A stretch of DNA of 35,775 bases from a virus: positions 1-35,775 of the IMG/VR virus record IMGVR_UViG_3300042554_000913; one strand, 5' to 3'. Numbering within the stretch: position 1 is the stretch's first letter; each line of letters opens with the position of its first letter. Shown here one piece after another: positions 5,965 to 14,249 of this stretch. A program made the translations under genes and the position numbers. The notes below the pieces were generated by a model, which did not search any database, was not told the origin of the DNA, and was given only the letters and a program-made list of their open reading frames with translations.

Positions 5965-8900
5965 TAGGTCAGTGCCTTCCCGAGTCCTTCAGTGTTGGCG
6001 GCGATGGACCGCAACGCTACGGTCTGTGCCTTGAGTTCCGACAGTTGTTCTGCGCAGCAACGGTCCATGCCGACTACGGGCTGGTCAACCGCCGCCGCGC
6101 TACGCGCTGGTGACTGCGGCTCCATGTCCCGGACCGGAGACCTCTGCTGCAGAGTGTCGTGAATGTTGGTTAGGGCGGCCAGTTGCTCGCGCTGAATCTC
6201 TTCTTGCCGCGACAGTTCCGCCACGACGGGATCGAACGGCATGGCAACCTTGACCGCACCTAGTGCCGTGTCCAGCGCTACGGTCGGGTCCGGCAAGTCT
6301 TTGTCCTTCGTGTCGCGCGCGCTGATCTGCTCCTGCAACCGTTGCGCCTGTGCGATCTGTCCGGCAGTAGCGCCGAGTTCGCGCAAGTCATCGGCCACCT
6401 TCTCTGCGTCGGTCATGTCGATCTGCCGCAACTCCTTCGTCAGCGATGCCAGCGTGTCCTTGACCGATTCCGCGTCGGCCTCGCGCTTCTCCTTGGCCTT
6501 GTCCATTGCGGCTTGCGCGTCCTTGGCCGATTGAATCTGCTGCTGGATGGCGAGCGTCTTGGTGACCGCTTGCTCAAGCGCATCGCCCGTCAGCCCCATG
6601 GCGGACAGCGTAGCCCGGGCCAGTCCTTCTTCGTTCATCTGCGCCTTCAGCAAGTCCTCATTCAGCCGCTCAAAGTGCTTGCGGACATCGTCGCTGACCT
6701 TCGCTTGCTGCAAGACATCGGCCAGTCGCTCCGCTTCGGCTCGCGCGTGCGGAAGGACCGCCGCGATCTGATCCACCACGGTCTGCTCTTCGGTCTTGCC
6801 GAGCGCGGCAACTTCGTCGCGCATCTTCTGCAGTTGCTGCGTGGCATCCTCTTCCAACTTCTTCATCTCTTCGAGGTAGGCGTTGTGGTCCTGCAGCGCT
6901 TGGAGTTCACGCTGCATGATGTCGAACCGAGCGAGCGACGGCGCATCCGGTTGCATGGCCACGAACTCGGCGCGATCTGCGCCCATGTCCCCCATCTTCT
7001 CTTTGTTGAGTTGGGTCTGCAACTTCTCCAGCGCTTTCGCCACGTCCTTGATGCGCGATGCCTCTTCCTTGGCCCCGAGGTTCAACTGGTCTGTTGGCGC
7101 GGCGTCCGACAGCGCGCCGAGCGGGCGCGTCAACGCATCGATGACCGCGCGGGTGCTCTGACCCGTAGCGGCAAGCGCTGCGTCAACTCCCGCGTTCAAC
7201 CCTTCACCGAGGTCAGCGCCCGCGCCCTTCGCGGCTTCCTTCGCCGTTTCAATCATGGTGTCCGCGAACTCGCCAACGGCCTTGCTGGCATCGTTGGCCG
7301 TTCCGGTGACCTTCTCGAAGCCCCACACGATCCACTCAACTGCCTTCACCGCAACGCCAAGCGCGCCAACGATGCCGCCAACGATGATGCCAGCCACCGC
7401 TTGGAGCAAGTTGAAGATCAGCCGGATGCTGTTACCGAGGACCGCGAGGATGTCCGCGATGACCGCCACGATCGTTGCAACTGCGCCGAGTTGCTGCCGC
7501 ATCGCTTCCACGTCCTGCGTCAGGAACTCCAGCAGCGCGGCGGCGGCGCGCTCGACCGCCGGCGCGAACGCATGCGTCATCAAAGCGGCAGCGCCTTCCA
7601 TGCCGTTCTTGACTAGCCCTATGGTGTCATCGGTCTTTGCCAAGTCCTTGACCACGCGCGCCGGAAGGACGAACTTGCTGGCGTAGTCCGCCGCTTCGCC
7701 CATCTGTTCTGCGGTTGCCTGAACCACGGCGCGTAGGCCGAGTCCGGACTTGCCGAAGATGTCCTTGAGCGCTGTGACCTTGGCCGTCTGTCCGTCCAGC
7801 CGCTGAATTGCGCCGATGATTAGGTTGAACTGCTGCTCTGCGGTCTTGCCGTCAAAGTCACCGACGGTCATGCCGAGTCGCTTGAACGCGGCAATGGTTG
7901 TCTCGTTCCCGTCCGCCAGCGATTGGATCTGAATCTGCATCGTGCCGATTGACCGCTCCATCGCGCCCGGCGCAGCGCCAAGGAATTGCATAGCGGTCTT
8001 CAGCCTCTGGAAGGACTCAATGCTCATGCCGAGTGACATCGCTTCATCCTCAAGCGCACCCATCTTCTGTGCCATGAGGACCGTTGCGCCCGTAAGCGCT
8101 GCGAACGATGCGACCGCCGCTACGGCCGCCATGCCAACGCCCTTGATAGCCCCCGCCAACCGAACGGCACTTTGCTCTGCCTTCGCGGTGGTCAAGCCTT
8201 CCGAGGCCTTCGCAACCGCGTCCCGTGCCGCTTGCAAGTCCGGCATCTTCAAGGCGCTGACCTTGTCCGGGTCGAAGCCAGCGGCCCGTACCTTGGACCG
8301 CATCGCCTCAACCTTGGCGTTGCGCTCTTGTGCCTTCGCCAGCGAGTCCGTTGCCGCCTTGAGACGTTCGCGCGCGCGCGTAACCGCGTCCTCGCTGCCT
8401 GCCAACGCTTGGCGAGCGGTCACGCCCTTGGCAACTGCTGCCTCCATCCCGGTCAGGCGTTCCTGTGCCGTTCGCGTCTTGTCGGTCGCGGCGCGCAGGC
8501 GCTCTTGAGCCTTGGCAAACGCTTCCGGCGCTGACTTGGCCTTCGACATCGCGCTGAACAGCGCGCTGGTTGCCTTCGTTTCGGACTCCTGCGCGCGTGC
8601 CAGCGCACGCTTGGCGTTCTTCAAGCCCTGCGTGGCCTTGTCCGCTTCCACGATCGCGGCCCGGTTCTGCTCAAGCGTGGCCTTGCCTTCGCGCAACTTG
8701 GCCAGCGCTTCGGTCACGCCGCCCTTCAGCCCGGTCACGTCCTCGGCCTTCAGCCGCAACTTGTCCGGGTCGAATCCGGCACCTGCAACCGCCGCGCGAA
8801 TGCCGCCCATGCTGCGGCGCAACGAGGACGCATCGCGCAGCCCTTTCTGCGCGTCCGACAAGCGCTGCGTAGCGGCTACGACGGCGCTAGTGTCCTTGCC

Positions 8901-9155
8901 GAGCGCGCGCATGCGCTGCGAGAGTTCCCCGATGCCCGCCACGAGCGCGCCCGGGTCCAGCGATTGCATTAAGCCCGCTGGCAACGGGACCTCGATACTC
9001 CCCCAACCCTTGAAGGCCTCGATGGCGGATCGGTTCGTGGCAGAGGCAACGCGCTTGCCGAACTGGTCCACCTGCTTCTGCGCGTTCTGCAAGCCCGCGC
9101 GCAGCCCGTTGGTGTTCGCTCCGACGGTAACGAACAGGTTGCCAACGGTTGCCAT
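5964..9155 (-). CDS. Tail tape measure protein
   Basis: 1063 residues, the largest gene, placed directly after the G/GT chaperone pair as in most siphophages. It sets tail length and is ejected with DNA. Residues 1-330 are mostly heptad-rich helices (Ala, Lys, Glu, Arg). Hydrophobic stretches at about 338-361 and 556-612 could cross the membrane during ejection. The rest is helical and charged. A motif of the type AGFDPDK followed by Leu/Lys appears at about residues 125 and 292, suggesting an internal duplication of roughly 170 residues. The ATG overlaps the GT stop as TGATG. No lysozyme or peptidase domain recognised. Confidence 0.9.
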   Translation of the reverse strand: MATVGNLFVTVGANTNGLRAGLQNAQKQVDQFGKRVASATNRSAIEAFKGWGSIEVPLPAGLMQSLDPGALVAGIGELSQRMRALGKDTSAVVAATQRLSDAQKGLRDASSLRRSMGGIRAAVAGAGFDPDKLRLKAEDVTGLKGGVTEALAKLREGKATLEQNRAAIVEADKATQGLKNAKRALARAQESETKATSALFSAMSKAKSAPEAFAKAQERLRAATDKTRTAQERLTGMEAAVAKGVTARQALAGSEDAVTRARERLKAATDSLAKAQERNAKVEAMRSKVRAAGFDPDKVSALKMPDLQAARDAVAKASEGLTTAKAEQSAVRLAGAIKGVGMAAVAAVASFAALTGATVLMAQKMGALEDEAMSLGMSIESFQRLKTAMQFLGAAPGAMERSIGTMQIQIQSLADGNETTIAAFKRLGMTVGDFDGKTAEQQFNLIIGAIQRLDGQTAKVTALKDIFGKSGLGLRAVVQATAEQMGEAADYASKFVLPARVVKDLAKTDDTIGLVKNGMEGAAALMTHAFAPAVERAAAALLEFLTQDVEAMRQQLGAVATIVAVIADILAVLGNSIRLIFNLLQAVAGIIVGGIVGALGVAVKAVEWIVWGFEKVTGTANDASKAVGEFADTMIETAKEAAKGAGADLGEGLNAGVDAALAATGQSTRAVIDALTRPLGALSDAAPTDQLNLGAKEEASRIKDVAKALEKLQTQLNKEKMGDMGADRAEFVAMQPDAPSLARFDIMQRELQALQDHNAYLEEMKKLEEDATQQLQKMRDEVAALGKTEEQTVVDQIAAVLPHARAEAERLADVLQQAKVSDDVRKHFERLNEDLLKAQMNEEGLARATLSAMGLTGDALEQAVTKTLAIQQQIQSAKDAQAAMDKAKEKREADAESVKDTLASLTKELRQIDMTDAEKVADDLRELGATAGQIAQAQRLQEQISARDTKDKDLPDPTVALDTALGAVKVAMPFDPVVAELSRQEEIQREQLAALTNIHDTLQQRSPVRDMEPQSPARSAAAVDQPVVGMDRCCAEQLSELKAQTVALRSIAANTEGLGKALT

Positions 9156-9532
9156 CAGGTGTCCTTCGGTTTCGTGCTGGTGCTGTTCTTCGGCTTCGCC
9201 TTGACCTTCGTGGCTGCGGCCATCGCCTGCCAGATGCCAAGGCTGTCTTCCGGGTCCATCGTCAACTTGCCGTAGTCATCATCCCGCACGAACGGCATGA
9301 AGTCTAGGGGCTTGAACGCCTGACTACCGCGCTTGCGGTTCACGTTCGCCAGCAACGCCATAAGCATCCCCGAGTTGTAATCGTCACGCCATGCTCCGAT
9401 CGGCTCCACCGCATCGAACGCTTGCCACTCGGTCCATTCCTCGCTCGTCATCCGGTCGAGCAGTTCGCCCTGCGTGCAGCCGAGCGCAAGCGCGAGCCGC
9501 AACAGGAAGCGACGCGGACTGCCCGGTTTCAG
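9155..9532 (-). CDS. Tail assembly chaperone extension (T part), made by -1 frameshift
   Basis: This frame has no convincing start of its own. It is reached from the upstream G gene by a -1 shift at the slippery heptamer GGGAAAC (9538-9532), after which reading continues CTG AAA CCG. The extension adds 125 residues to the 120-residue G product, giving a 245-residue fusion. It contains MTSEEWTEWQAFDAVEPIG, matching the DUF4035 pattern of lambda gpGT-like extensions, then a Lys-rich tail. In lambda, the fused form binds the tape measure and recruits tail tube subunits. Ends TGATG into the tape measure gene. Confidence 0.85.
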   Translation of the reverse strand: MKPGSPRRFLLRLALALGCTQGELLDRMTSEEWTEWQAFDAVEPIGAWRDDYNSGMLMALLANVNRKRGSQAFKPLDFMPFVRDDDYGKLTMDPEDSLGIWQAMAAATKVKAKPKNSTSTKPKDT

Positions 9533-9891
9533 TTTCCCTCGAGTTCCTTCACCTCGGCAGCGCCGATGCCGGACAGCCGCTGCGCGATGGCGAACATCTC
9601 GTCAAGGATTGACGCGGGCAGCGCGCCGAGTTCGCCCTCCTCGCGGTCCGTGAACAGCCGCGCGCCGCTGGCATCGCACAGCGTGCGCACCAGCAACTTG
9701 GCGCGGATGTTCTCGGTCTGAAGGACGCGGTCCTTGCCGCGCTGAACGAAGCACGCAGACTCAAACGAGTCCCGCTCACGCCCGGTCATGCCCTTGATGT
9801 GCAGGCCGTCGATGCCGTCCACGGGGAACGGCTCGACCTTGATGCGCGATGCGAGAGAGAGTACGGACGCCTTGAGGTCGGTGGTGGTCAT
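9529..9891 (-). CDS. Tail assembly chaperone (G-type)
   Basis: 120 residues, between the tail tube genes and the tape measure gene. It corresponds to lambda gpG: a small soluble chaperone that coats the tape measure protein during tail assembly. The last codons, GAG GGA AAC TGA, form the slip site for the -1 frameshift that makes the longer GT fusion. The sequence is acidic and helical, with GIDGLHIKGMTGRERDSFE typical of this group. Start ATG at 9891 has only a weak Shine-Dalgarno. A hairpin at 9912-9942 precedes it and may lower its expression relative to the tube protein. Confidence 0.85.
   Translation of the reverse strand: MTTTDLKASVLSLASRIKVEPFPVDGIDGLHIKGMTGRERDSFESACFVQRGKDRVLQTENIRAKLLVRTLCDASGARLFTDREEGELGALPASILDEMFAIAQRLSGIGAAEVKELEGN
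9532..9538 (-). promoter_or_regulatory. Programmed -1 ribosomal frameshift site GGGAAAC
   Basis: The heptamer fits X XXY YYZ exactly with zero-frame codons GGA AAC followed at once by the G stop TGA. Lambda uses GGGAAAG at the same place. The -1 frame stays open into the DUF4035-like extension. Confidence 0.85.
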
Positions 9892-9911
9892 GGTGGCAGG
9901 CTACTAACGCA

Positions 9912-9942
9912 ACCGCCTCACCGCAAGAGTGCGGGAGGCGGT
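9912..9942 (-). terminator. Hairpin between tail tube and chaperone genes
   Basis: On the minus strand ACCGCCTC and CCGCA pair with TGCGG and GAGGCGGT across a CTCT loop, 13 pairs with one bulged T. No U-run follows, so it is more likely an attenuator or mRNA 3'-end stabiliser for the abundant tube mRNA than a full terminator. Confidence 0.55.
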
Positions 9943-9973
9943 CGCGCTTCCGGGGGAGTTCCGACCCTGTGGA

Positions 9974-10384
9974 TTACGAAGCCGGAGCGGTCACGCTGAC
10001 TGCGCCGCTGATGCGGATGGTGTAGGTCACGGTCACCGCCTGATCCACCGCCGCTTCAATGGACGTGGACTGCAGGTAGCCCGTGAACGTCACCGAAGGT
10101 CCAGCGAGGCCTGCACCCGTGGGACCGAACCGGATCACAAAGTTGCTTGGCGTGCTGTCGCCGCTGGTCGGCAGGTCGAATGCCTCCGTGCGCTCCATGT
10201 TGCAGGTGACCTCGACGGTGCCCGGGTCGCTGGTGCCGAGGACATAGGTCTTGCCCGTGTCGATGAGGCTAGTGACATCAATCTCGGTAGCGGCAATGCC
10301 GCTGAAAGAGATGCCAGTGATGAGGCCCGTGACTTCGGTATTGCCAGTAGTGAACGCCGAACCGTATGCGCTGAATGCTGCCAT
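9974..10384 (-). CDS. Tail tube protein paralogue 2
   Basis: 136 residues with a strong Shine-Dalgarno (AAGGAG, 6 nt before ATG). It shares long blocks with the gene upstream: GISFSGIAATEIDVTSL, GTVEV, LPTSG and a C-terminal YLQSTSIE block followed by VTYT. This layout (beta strands, GT.D.GTVEV core) fits the lambda gpV-like tail tube family. Of the two copies it is the more compact, with a shorter N-terminus. One copy probably builds the tube and the other may form a minor, terminal or decoration ring; which is which cannot be told from sequence. Confidence 0.75.
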   Translation of the reverse strand: MAAFSAYGSAFTTGNTEVTGLITGISFSGIAATEIDVTSLIDTGKTYVLGTSDPGTVEVTCNMERTEAFDLPTSGDSTPSNFVIRFGPTGAGLAGPSVTFTGYLQSTSIEAAVDQAVTVTYTIRISGAVSVTAPAS

Positions 10385-10402
10385 CTGTTGCTCCTTATGC
10401 CG

Positions 10403-10843
10403 TTAAGGCTGAACCGTTGAGGGTAGAACTGTGATCGTCCCGGTCAACCGGAACGTGTACGTGACCATGACTGCGTTGTCCACCGAGCCTTCAATGCTCG
10501 TGGACTGCAAGTAGCAGGAACCAGTGACTTGGATGTACTGGCTGTTCGGCGTGATGTTGTCACCGAGCGTGCAATAGAACGCACCCGGCGTGCTGTTACC
10601 ACTCGTGGGCAACAGCGGTGCAGTCGTGCGGTTTACGAAGGCAGACACCTCGACTGTTCCGTTGTCGCGCGTGCCCATCACGAAGGTCTTGCCAGCGCTG
10701 GTGAGGCTCGTGACATCAATCTCGGTCGCGGCAATGCCGCTGAACGAGATGCCGCGCGCCAACGGGATCTCGGCGTAGGCGGTTAGCGGGGGAGGCGTTG
10801 GCGAGTAACCGAAGGCGCTATACAGAGATGAGAAGGCTGGCAT
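10403..10843 (-). CDS. Tail tube protein paralogue 1
   Basis: 146 residues, upstream partner of a tandem duplication. Shares GISFSGIAATEIDVTSL, GTVEV, LPTSGNSTPG and YLQSTSIEGSVDNAV with paralogue 2, but has a longer N-terminus with SPTPPP. It lies between the tail completion protein and the G/GT chaperones, the standard place of the major tail (tube) protein. Ribosome site AGGATGA before ATG. Tandem tube paralogues are known in some siphophages, where both enter the tail. Assignment rests on position and on the duplicated beta-rich pattern. Confidence 0.75.
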   Translation of the reverse strand: MPAFSSLYSAFGYSPTPPPLTAYAEIPLARGISFSGIAATEIDVTSLTSAGKTFVMGTRDNGTVEVSAFVNRTTAPLLPTSGNSTPGAFYCTLGDNITPNSQYIQVTGSCYLQSTSIEGSVDNAVMVTYTFRLTGTITVLPSTVQP

Positions 10844-10846
10844 GGG

Positions 10847-11257
10847 TCATCCTGCGTAGTGGATGCTGAACACGAGTACCGACACGAACGTGCCGGATGA
10901 CTCGCCCGCCATCGGGTCTTGGTAGGCGGTCATCGTGTTGGAATGTAGGCACTGCTGAATCACTATGGAACCGTCCGTACCAGTCCAACCGTTCAAGCCA
11001 AGCATGACCGCCGCTGCCAATGATTGCGTCTCGGCTCGGGTGCGGGCCACGGCGGTCACCTCAAAGCGGCAGGTAGTCAAGCCCGTCAGCGCGAACGCCA
11101 TCACCTTCTGCTCGGACTGAATGCCCGTGATCAAGCACGGGACCGCACCGCCTTGCGCGCGCGCGTCGGGATAGATCCGCTGCGAGACCATGGCGGTCAC
11201 GCCCGCCGTAGCCAGCAGGCGGTTTCGGACTGCGACCTCGATGGAGTCGGTTGGCAT
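10847..11257 (-). CDS. Tail completion / tail terminator protein (DUF3168-like)
   Basis: 136 residues. The opening (DSIEVAVRNRLLATAGVTAMV followed by RIYPDAR) and the later block beginning GLTTCRFEVTAVARTR and running on with repeated Ala fit the DUF3168 family, which includes tail terminator proteins that cap the tube at the head side. Position between the gp10-like protein and the tube genes agrees. Soluble, no signal peptide. The ATG lies two bases after the gp10-like stop. Confidence 0.8.
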   Translation of the reverse strand: MPTDSIEVAVRNRLLATAGVTAMVSQRIYPDARAQGGAVPCLITGIQSEQKVMAFALTGLTTCRFEVTAVARTRAETQSLAAAVMLGLNGWTGTDGSIVIQQCLHSNTMTAYQDPMAGESSGTFVSVLVFSIHYAG

Positions 11258-11259
11258 GG

Positions 11260-11799
11260 TCAGTTCCCGCTCGTCAGGTCGCGCACGATGGCCCGGAACA
11301 TTCCCTCTGCCTGTGCGCGCTTGTCCTCCAGCGCCGGACCCATGAATGGCCGGGCCGCGATGCGACGGGGCCGGATCCGTCGCCCGTAGTAGTGGGTCAG
11401 GCGGTAGCCAAACTCAAAGAGGTGCGCCAGCGAGGCCAGCGACCAGTCGGGCACGCGCGACACAGATTCACCGCGGGCCATCGCATCCGCCTCGCGGCGC
11501 GAGCGCCCGTACCAGACGGCCAGCACGCCACGGTTGTAGTAACTGCTGCCCTTCATGCGCTTGAACTGTGGGTAGATTCGCGACGCGATAGCCCGCCGGA
11601 CCCCTTGGTGATACTTGCCCGTCGTGCCGATCTGCACCGCGTTCAACTTGGCCTGCTGCCCGATGAGCAGTAGCGCGGGCCGGACCGCTTCCTTGAAGAT
11701 GCGCTCCTGCGCCTTCTTCTCGATCTTGCCCATTCGGGCAATGGTGTCCTCGGTCCCGCTGACGTTGACCGACATGGCGGTGCGCATGCGGTTCTTCAC
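11260..11799 (-). CDS. HK97 gp10-like head-tail joining protein
   Basis: About 179 residues, basic, helical at the N-terminus. The core (RPALLLIGQQAKLNAV) and the end (RPFMGPALEDKRAQAEGMF) match the pattern of HK97 gp10-type neck proteins: a helix, then a beta region, then ARPFM..AL near the C-terminus. I chose GTG at 11799 because it overlaps the upstream stop as GTGA and has GAGG seven bases before, the same layout as the preceding gene. ATG codons follow at 11787 and 11772 and are less favoured. Confidence 0.75.
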   Translation of the reverse strand: MKNRMRTAMSVNVSGTEDTIARMGKIEKKAQERIFKEAVRPALLLIGQQAKLNAVQIGTTGKYHQGVRRAIASRIYPQFKRMKGSSYYNRGVLAVWYGRSRREADAMARGESVSRVPDWSLASLAHLFEFGYRLTHYYGRRIRPRRIAARPFMGPALEDKRAQAEGMFRAIVRDLTSGN

Positions 11800-12113
11800 G
11801 TCATCACCTCGCACTCAAGTTGCAGGCGCGCGCGCAGCCCGTCCGGGTCGATCAAGGACTTGACCTGATAAACCGCCGAACGGTAGGTGATGCGGCTGCG
11901 AGTCGAGACCGTCGCGCCCCAGCGCAGCAGCACTTGAATGCGCTGGACTCGCACTTGGCCTTCCTCTTCCTTGGTCTCGCTGACCGCCATCTCTGTGACC
12001 TGCGCCCACAGCGAAGTGCCCGCGCTCCAAGTTTCAATCATCTGACCGAAGGCGTCTGCGGTGTCCGTCGGGTTCTGAACCGACACGCGCGCTCGAAGCC
12101 TGCCGATCCTCAC
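11796..12113 (-). CDS. Head closure / head-tail adaptor protein
   Basis: 105 residues starting at GTG 12113 (GTGA overlap, GAGG upstream). RIGRLRARVSVQNPT at the start, then a W-containing segment (ETWSAGTSLWAQV) and a C-terminal strand with YQVKSLIDPDGLRARLQLEC fit the SPP1 gp16/HK97 gp7-type head closure family, which forms the stopper ring below the connector. It lies between the gp6-like connector and the gp10-like protein, as in HK97-like gene orders. Confidence 0.8.
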   Translation of the reverse strand: MRIGRLRARVSVQNPTDTADAFGQMIETWSAGTSLWAQVTEMAVSETKEEEGQVRVQRIQVLLRWGATVSTRSRITYRSAVYQVKSLIDPDGLRARLQLECEVMT

Positions 12114-12724
12114 GGCATGACCTCGCCAACCCACAGCGCGCCACAGAGCGAGTCGACGGCCAACTCCATCTCTTTGCTGATAGTCCCGACCACGACCGCT
12201 TCCCGGTTCTCATACCAGTGACCGATCAGCAGGCGGCACACTTGCCCGATCGTTGCTGGCATCTTGCCAGCAGCGTCGTAGCCAGCGGTGAACAGAACCA
12301 CCACAGCGTCTTCCGCGCCGTCAATGGTGTCCGGCCATGTCGTGCTGCTATACGGCAAGCGGATGCGCCCGGGCGGAACAGCGAATGCCACGCGGTAGTC
12401 CGTGTTCGCGGTCAGCGTCTGTGAGGTCGCATCTGCTTTGACGTAGGTGATGCTGGTGACCGCCGCACATGGTGCCGTTGGCATGACGATGTCCGCACCG
12501 GAGTCCGGAAAGCGTGACAACTCCATACGGTAAGACCGCTGGCCGACCGTGATGGCCGTGCGCCGCTCCACATAGGTCCGCGCCGCCGCAATAAGCGTAG
12601 TGATGAGCGCGTCTTCGTCGTTGCCGTCAACGCGCAGGTGCGCCTTGGCCTCGGCAAGCGTCAGCGGCTCGATCGCTGGCGCGGTGGTCGCTGCCCACCG
12701 CCTGATGTAAGGGATGGTTGCCAT
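12110..12724 (-). CDS. Head-tail connector (gp6-like)
   Basis: 204 residues. The N-terminus EPLTLAEAKAHLRVDGNDED followed by ALITTLIAAARTYVE is the hallmark of the phage gp6-like head-tail connector family (HK97 gp6), which forms a ring under the portal. The C-terminal helix ATIGQVCRLLIGHWYENREA fits the same fold. ATG at 12724 has no strong Shine-Dalgarno and overlaps the end of the previous small gene, so translation is probably coupled. A related, degenerate copy of the TGCCAAC/GTTGGCA palindrome lies about 22 bp upstream. Confidence 0.85.
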   Translation of the reverse strand: MATIPYIRRWAATTAPAIEPLTLAEAKAHLRVDGNDEDALITTLIAAARTYVERRTAITVGQRSYRMELSRFPDSGADIVMPTAPCAAVTSITYVKADATSQTLTANTDYRVAFAVPPGRIRLPYSSTTWPDTIDGAEDAVVVLFTAGYDAAGKMPATIGQVCRLLIGHWYENREAVVVGTISKEMELAVDSLCGALWVGEVMP

Positions 12725-12954
12725 GCGTCGGTGCTCTCTGTGCGGTTGTCAACGGTTGCACGGCGGCGCGAGGCCTGTGCCACTCCGTGGTGGATCAGAC
12801 TCGCCGCCTGATGCTCCGACACTTGCGCCTCGTCGCCCGGCACAAGTAGCCGTCCGTTCAGGATGACGGGCGACACGATCTCCACGACGCGCAGAAGCCC
12901 GGCAGCGTTTCCGCTGCCGGGCTCTGCGTCATCGCTGTGGTGGTGTTCAGGCAT
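12661..12954 (-). CDS. Small head-region protein, 97 residues
   Basis: ATG at 12954 overlaps the capsid stop as TGATG. The centre (PVILNGRLLVPGDEAQVSE followed by HQAASLIHHGVA) resembles short phage proteins between capsid and connector genes that carry a GxxxxPG.E pattern; the C-terminus is Arg/Gln-rich and looks disordered. It overlaps the connector gene by 64 bases in another frame. A stable hairpin lies inside its first third, so translation may be weak. Function unknown; could be a minor capsid or connector accessory. Confidence 0.55.
   Translation of the reverse strand: MPEHHHSDDAEPGSGNAAGLLRVVEIVSPVILNGRLLVPGDEAQVSEHQAASLIHHGVAQASRRRATVDNRTESTDAWQPSLTSGGGQRPPRQRSSR
12897..12922 (-). 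terminator. GNRA-capped hairpin just after the major capsid gene
   Basis: Perfect 11-bp stem GCCCGGCAGCG/CGCTGCCGGGC with a GAAA tetraloop on the minus strand, about 32 nt after the capsid stop codon. No U-run follows. Likely a transcription attenuator or an mRNA-stabilising structure that keeps capsid mRNA more abundant than downstream messages. Confidence 0.6.
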
Positions 12955-14249
12955 CAGGCCTTGATCTTCAACTGGACCTGCGATTCCGCCAAGGTCAACT
13001 TGCCGTCGTGGCGGGCGAAGCCGAAGTAGCCCGTCTGATTGTTCGCGAGGAAGGTCTCACGGGCCACCTTGATGTTGATCGACTCGCGCTCACCGATCTT
13101 GTAGTACGACATGTCACCGAAGGCCGCGACGCGGCTGCCAGCGGCGAACGCCGGACCATCGGCAAGGCAGACGACCGGGAAGCCGAGCAGGCGGTCCGGT
13201 TCGCCGTCCTGCAGGCGACCGTCACCGAGCGACCACGCGAACGGCGCGTAGGTCAGGTGCGATCCTGCAGTCGTGCCAGCGGTCATCAGCAACTGGCGGA
13301 TCTTGTTGAACACGCTGTCGGTCATGACCCACTTGGCGTTCGCACGGTACTGACGGGGCAGCGCGTAGACCACGTTGAGCAGGTCCGCCACGGCCACGGC
13401 ACCCGATGCGGCAGTCTCCACGTTGGTCACGTCGGGCGTTGCGCCAGCGCCGTAGGTGAAGATGCCCTTGGGCTCGCCGCTGCCCGAGCCGCTGGCGAAG
13501 GCCAGTTCTTCCACCTTGCCCATGACCCGGCCCATCTGCGAAGCAAGAATGGTCTCAATGTTGAAGCCCGGGCCGCGCGTCGGAGCGTCCGCGATCAGTT
13601 CGTTGCTGGCCTTCGTGAACACGCGCAGCGTGTTCGGGGACAGCACGACGTTTGCGAAGGTGGGCGAAGTCTCGGTTGCCGCCGTGCCCTGCGCGACGTA
13701 GGCCGCAGTGGCGAAGGCGTTCTCAATCGGGATGTCGGTCTTGAACGAGCCCATCGCCATCACGTCCGCCGCGCTGCGCATCGCGTTGGCGAGGAACCGC
13801 TTCTCAACCAGCGTGGCGTAGAACTCGGTGGTGGGCAGGAAGCCGCCGTCAGCGTTCGCGGTTTCCGAGAGCGCGCGCTGCTGCTGCTCGGTCAGCGCGC
13901 CGAATCCGCCGCGCAGGTAACTGACGAAGGCCTCGCGGTAGTGGTCGCTGTCCGCCATGGAGGTCAGGCGCTTCTCGTCGCGGCTGTTGCCGCCAGCGGC
14001 GCGGACCGTGGTGCTGATGTGCTGCGCGCGGGCATCGACGGCAGCGGCCTGCGCGTCCAGCATGGCGTAGTGCTGGTCCCGCATCTTGATGAGGTCCGAC
14101 AGCCGGGCCTCGTCGCGCTTGTACGACTCTTCGCGCTCGCCCTGCAAGGGCTTGCCTTCGGCCTGCGCAGCGGCCACGGTGGCCTTCATGCGCTCGTAGG
14201 TTGCGCCGATCTCGTCCTTGATGTCACGGATGGTGGTGGTGGTGCTCAT
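12954..14249 (-). CDS. Major capsid protein, HK97 fold with N-terminal scaffold region
   Basis: 431 residues. Residues about 1-115 are helical and charged (TIRDIKDEIGATYERMKA, RDEARLSDLIKMRDQ), like the delta scaffolding domain of HK97 gp5 removed by the prohead protease. The rest matches the HK97 capsid fold: ALSETANADGGFLPTTEFYA, a spine helix around ETILASQMGRVMGKVEELAF, GSGEPKGIF, and a C-terminal GYFGFARHDGKL. Start ATG at 14249 overlaps the upstream stop as ATGA. It is the second of two capsid-like genes and the more canonical one. Confidence 0.9.
   Translation of the reverse strand: MSTTTTIRDIKDEIGATYERMKATVAAAQAEGKPLQGEREESYKRDEARLSDLIKMRDQHYAMLDAQAAAVDARAQHISTTVRAAGGNSRDEKRLTSMADSDHYREAFVSYLRGGFGALTEQQQRALSETANADGGFLPTTEFYATLVEKRFLANAMRSAADVMAMGSFKTDIPIENAFATAAYVAQGTAATETSPTFANVVLSPNTLRVFTKASNELIADAPTRGPGFNIETILASQMGRVMGKVEELAFASGSGSGEPKGIFTYGAGATPDVTNVETAASGAVAVADLLNVVYALPRQYRANAKWVMTDSVFNKIRQLLMTAGTTAGSHLTYAPFAWSLGDGRLQDGEPDRLLGFPVVCLADGPAFAAGSRVAAFGDMSYYKIGERESINIKVARETFLANNQTGYFGFARHDGKLTLAESQVQLKIKA

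Noticed and set aside
6342-7616. Long plus-strand open frame of about 424 codons
   Set aside because: It is the complement of the tape measure gene; the high-GC codon pattern of the real gene keeps the antisense frame open. No ribosome site and Leu/Arg/His-rich product.
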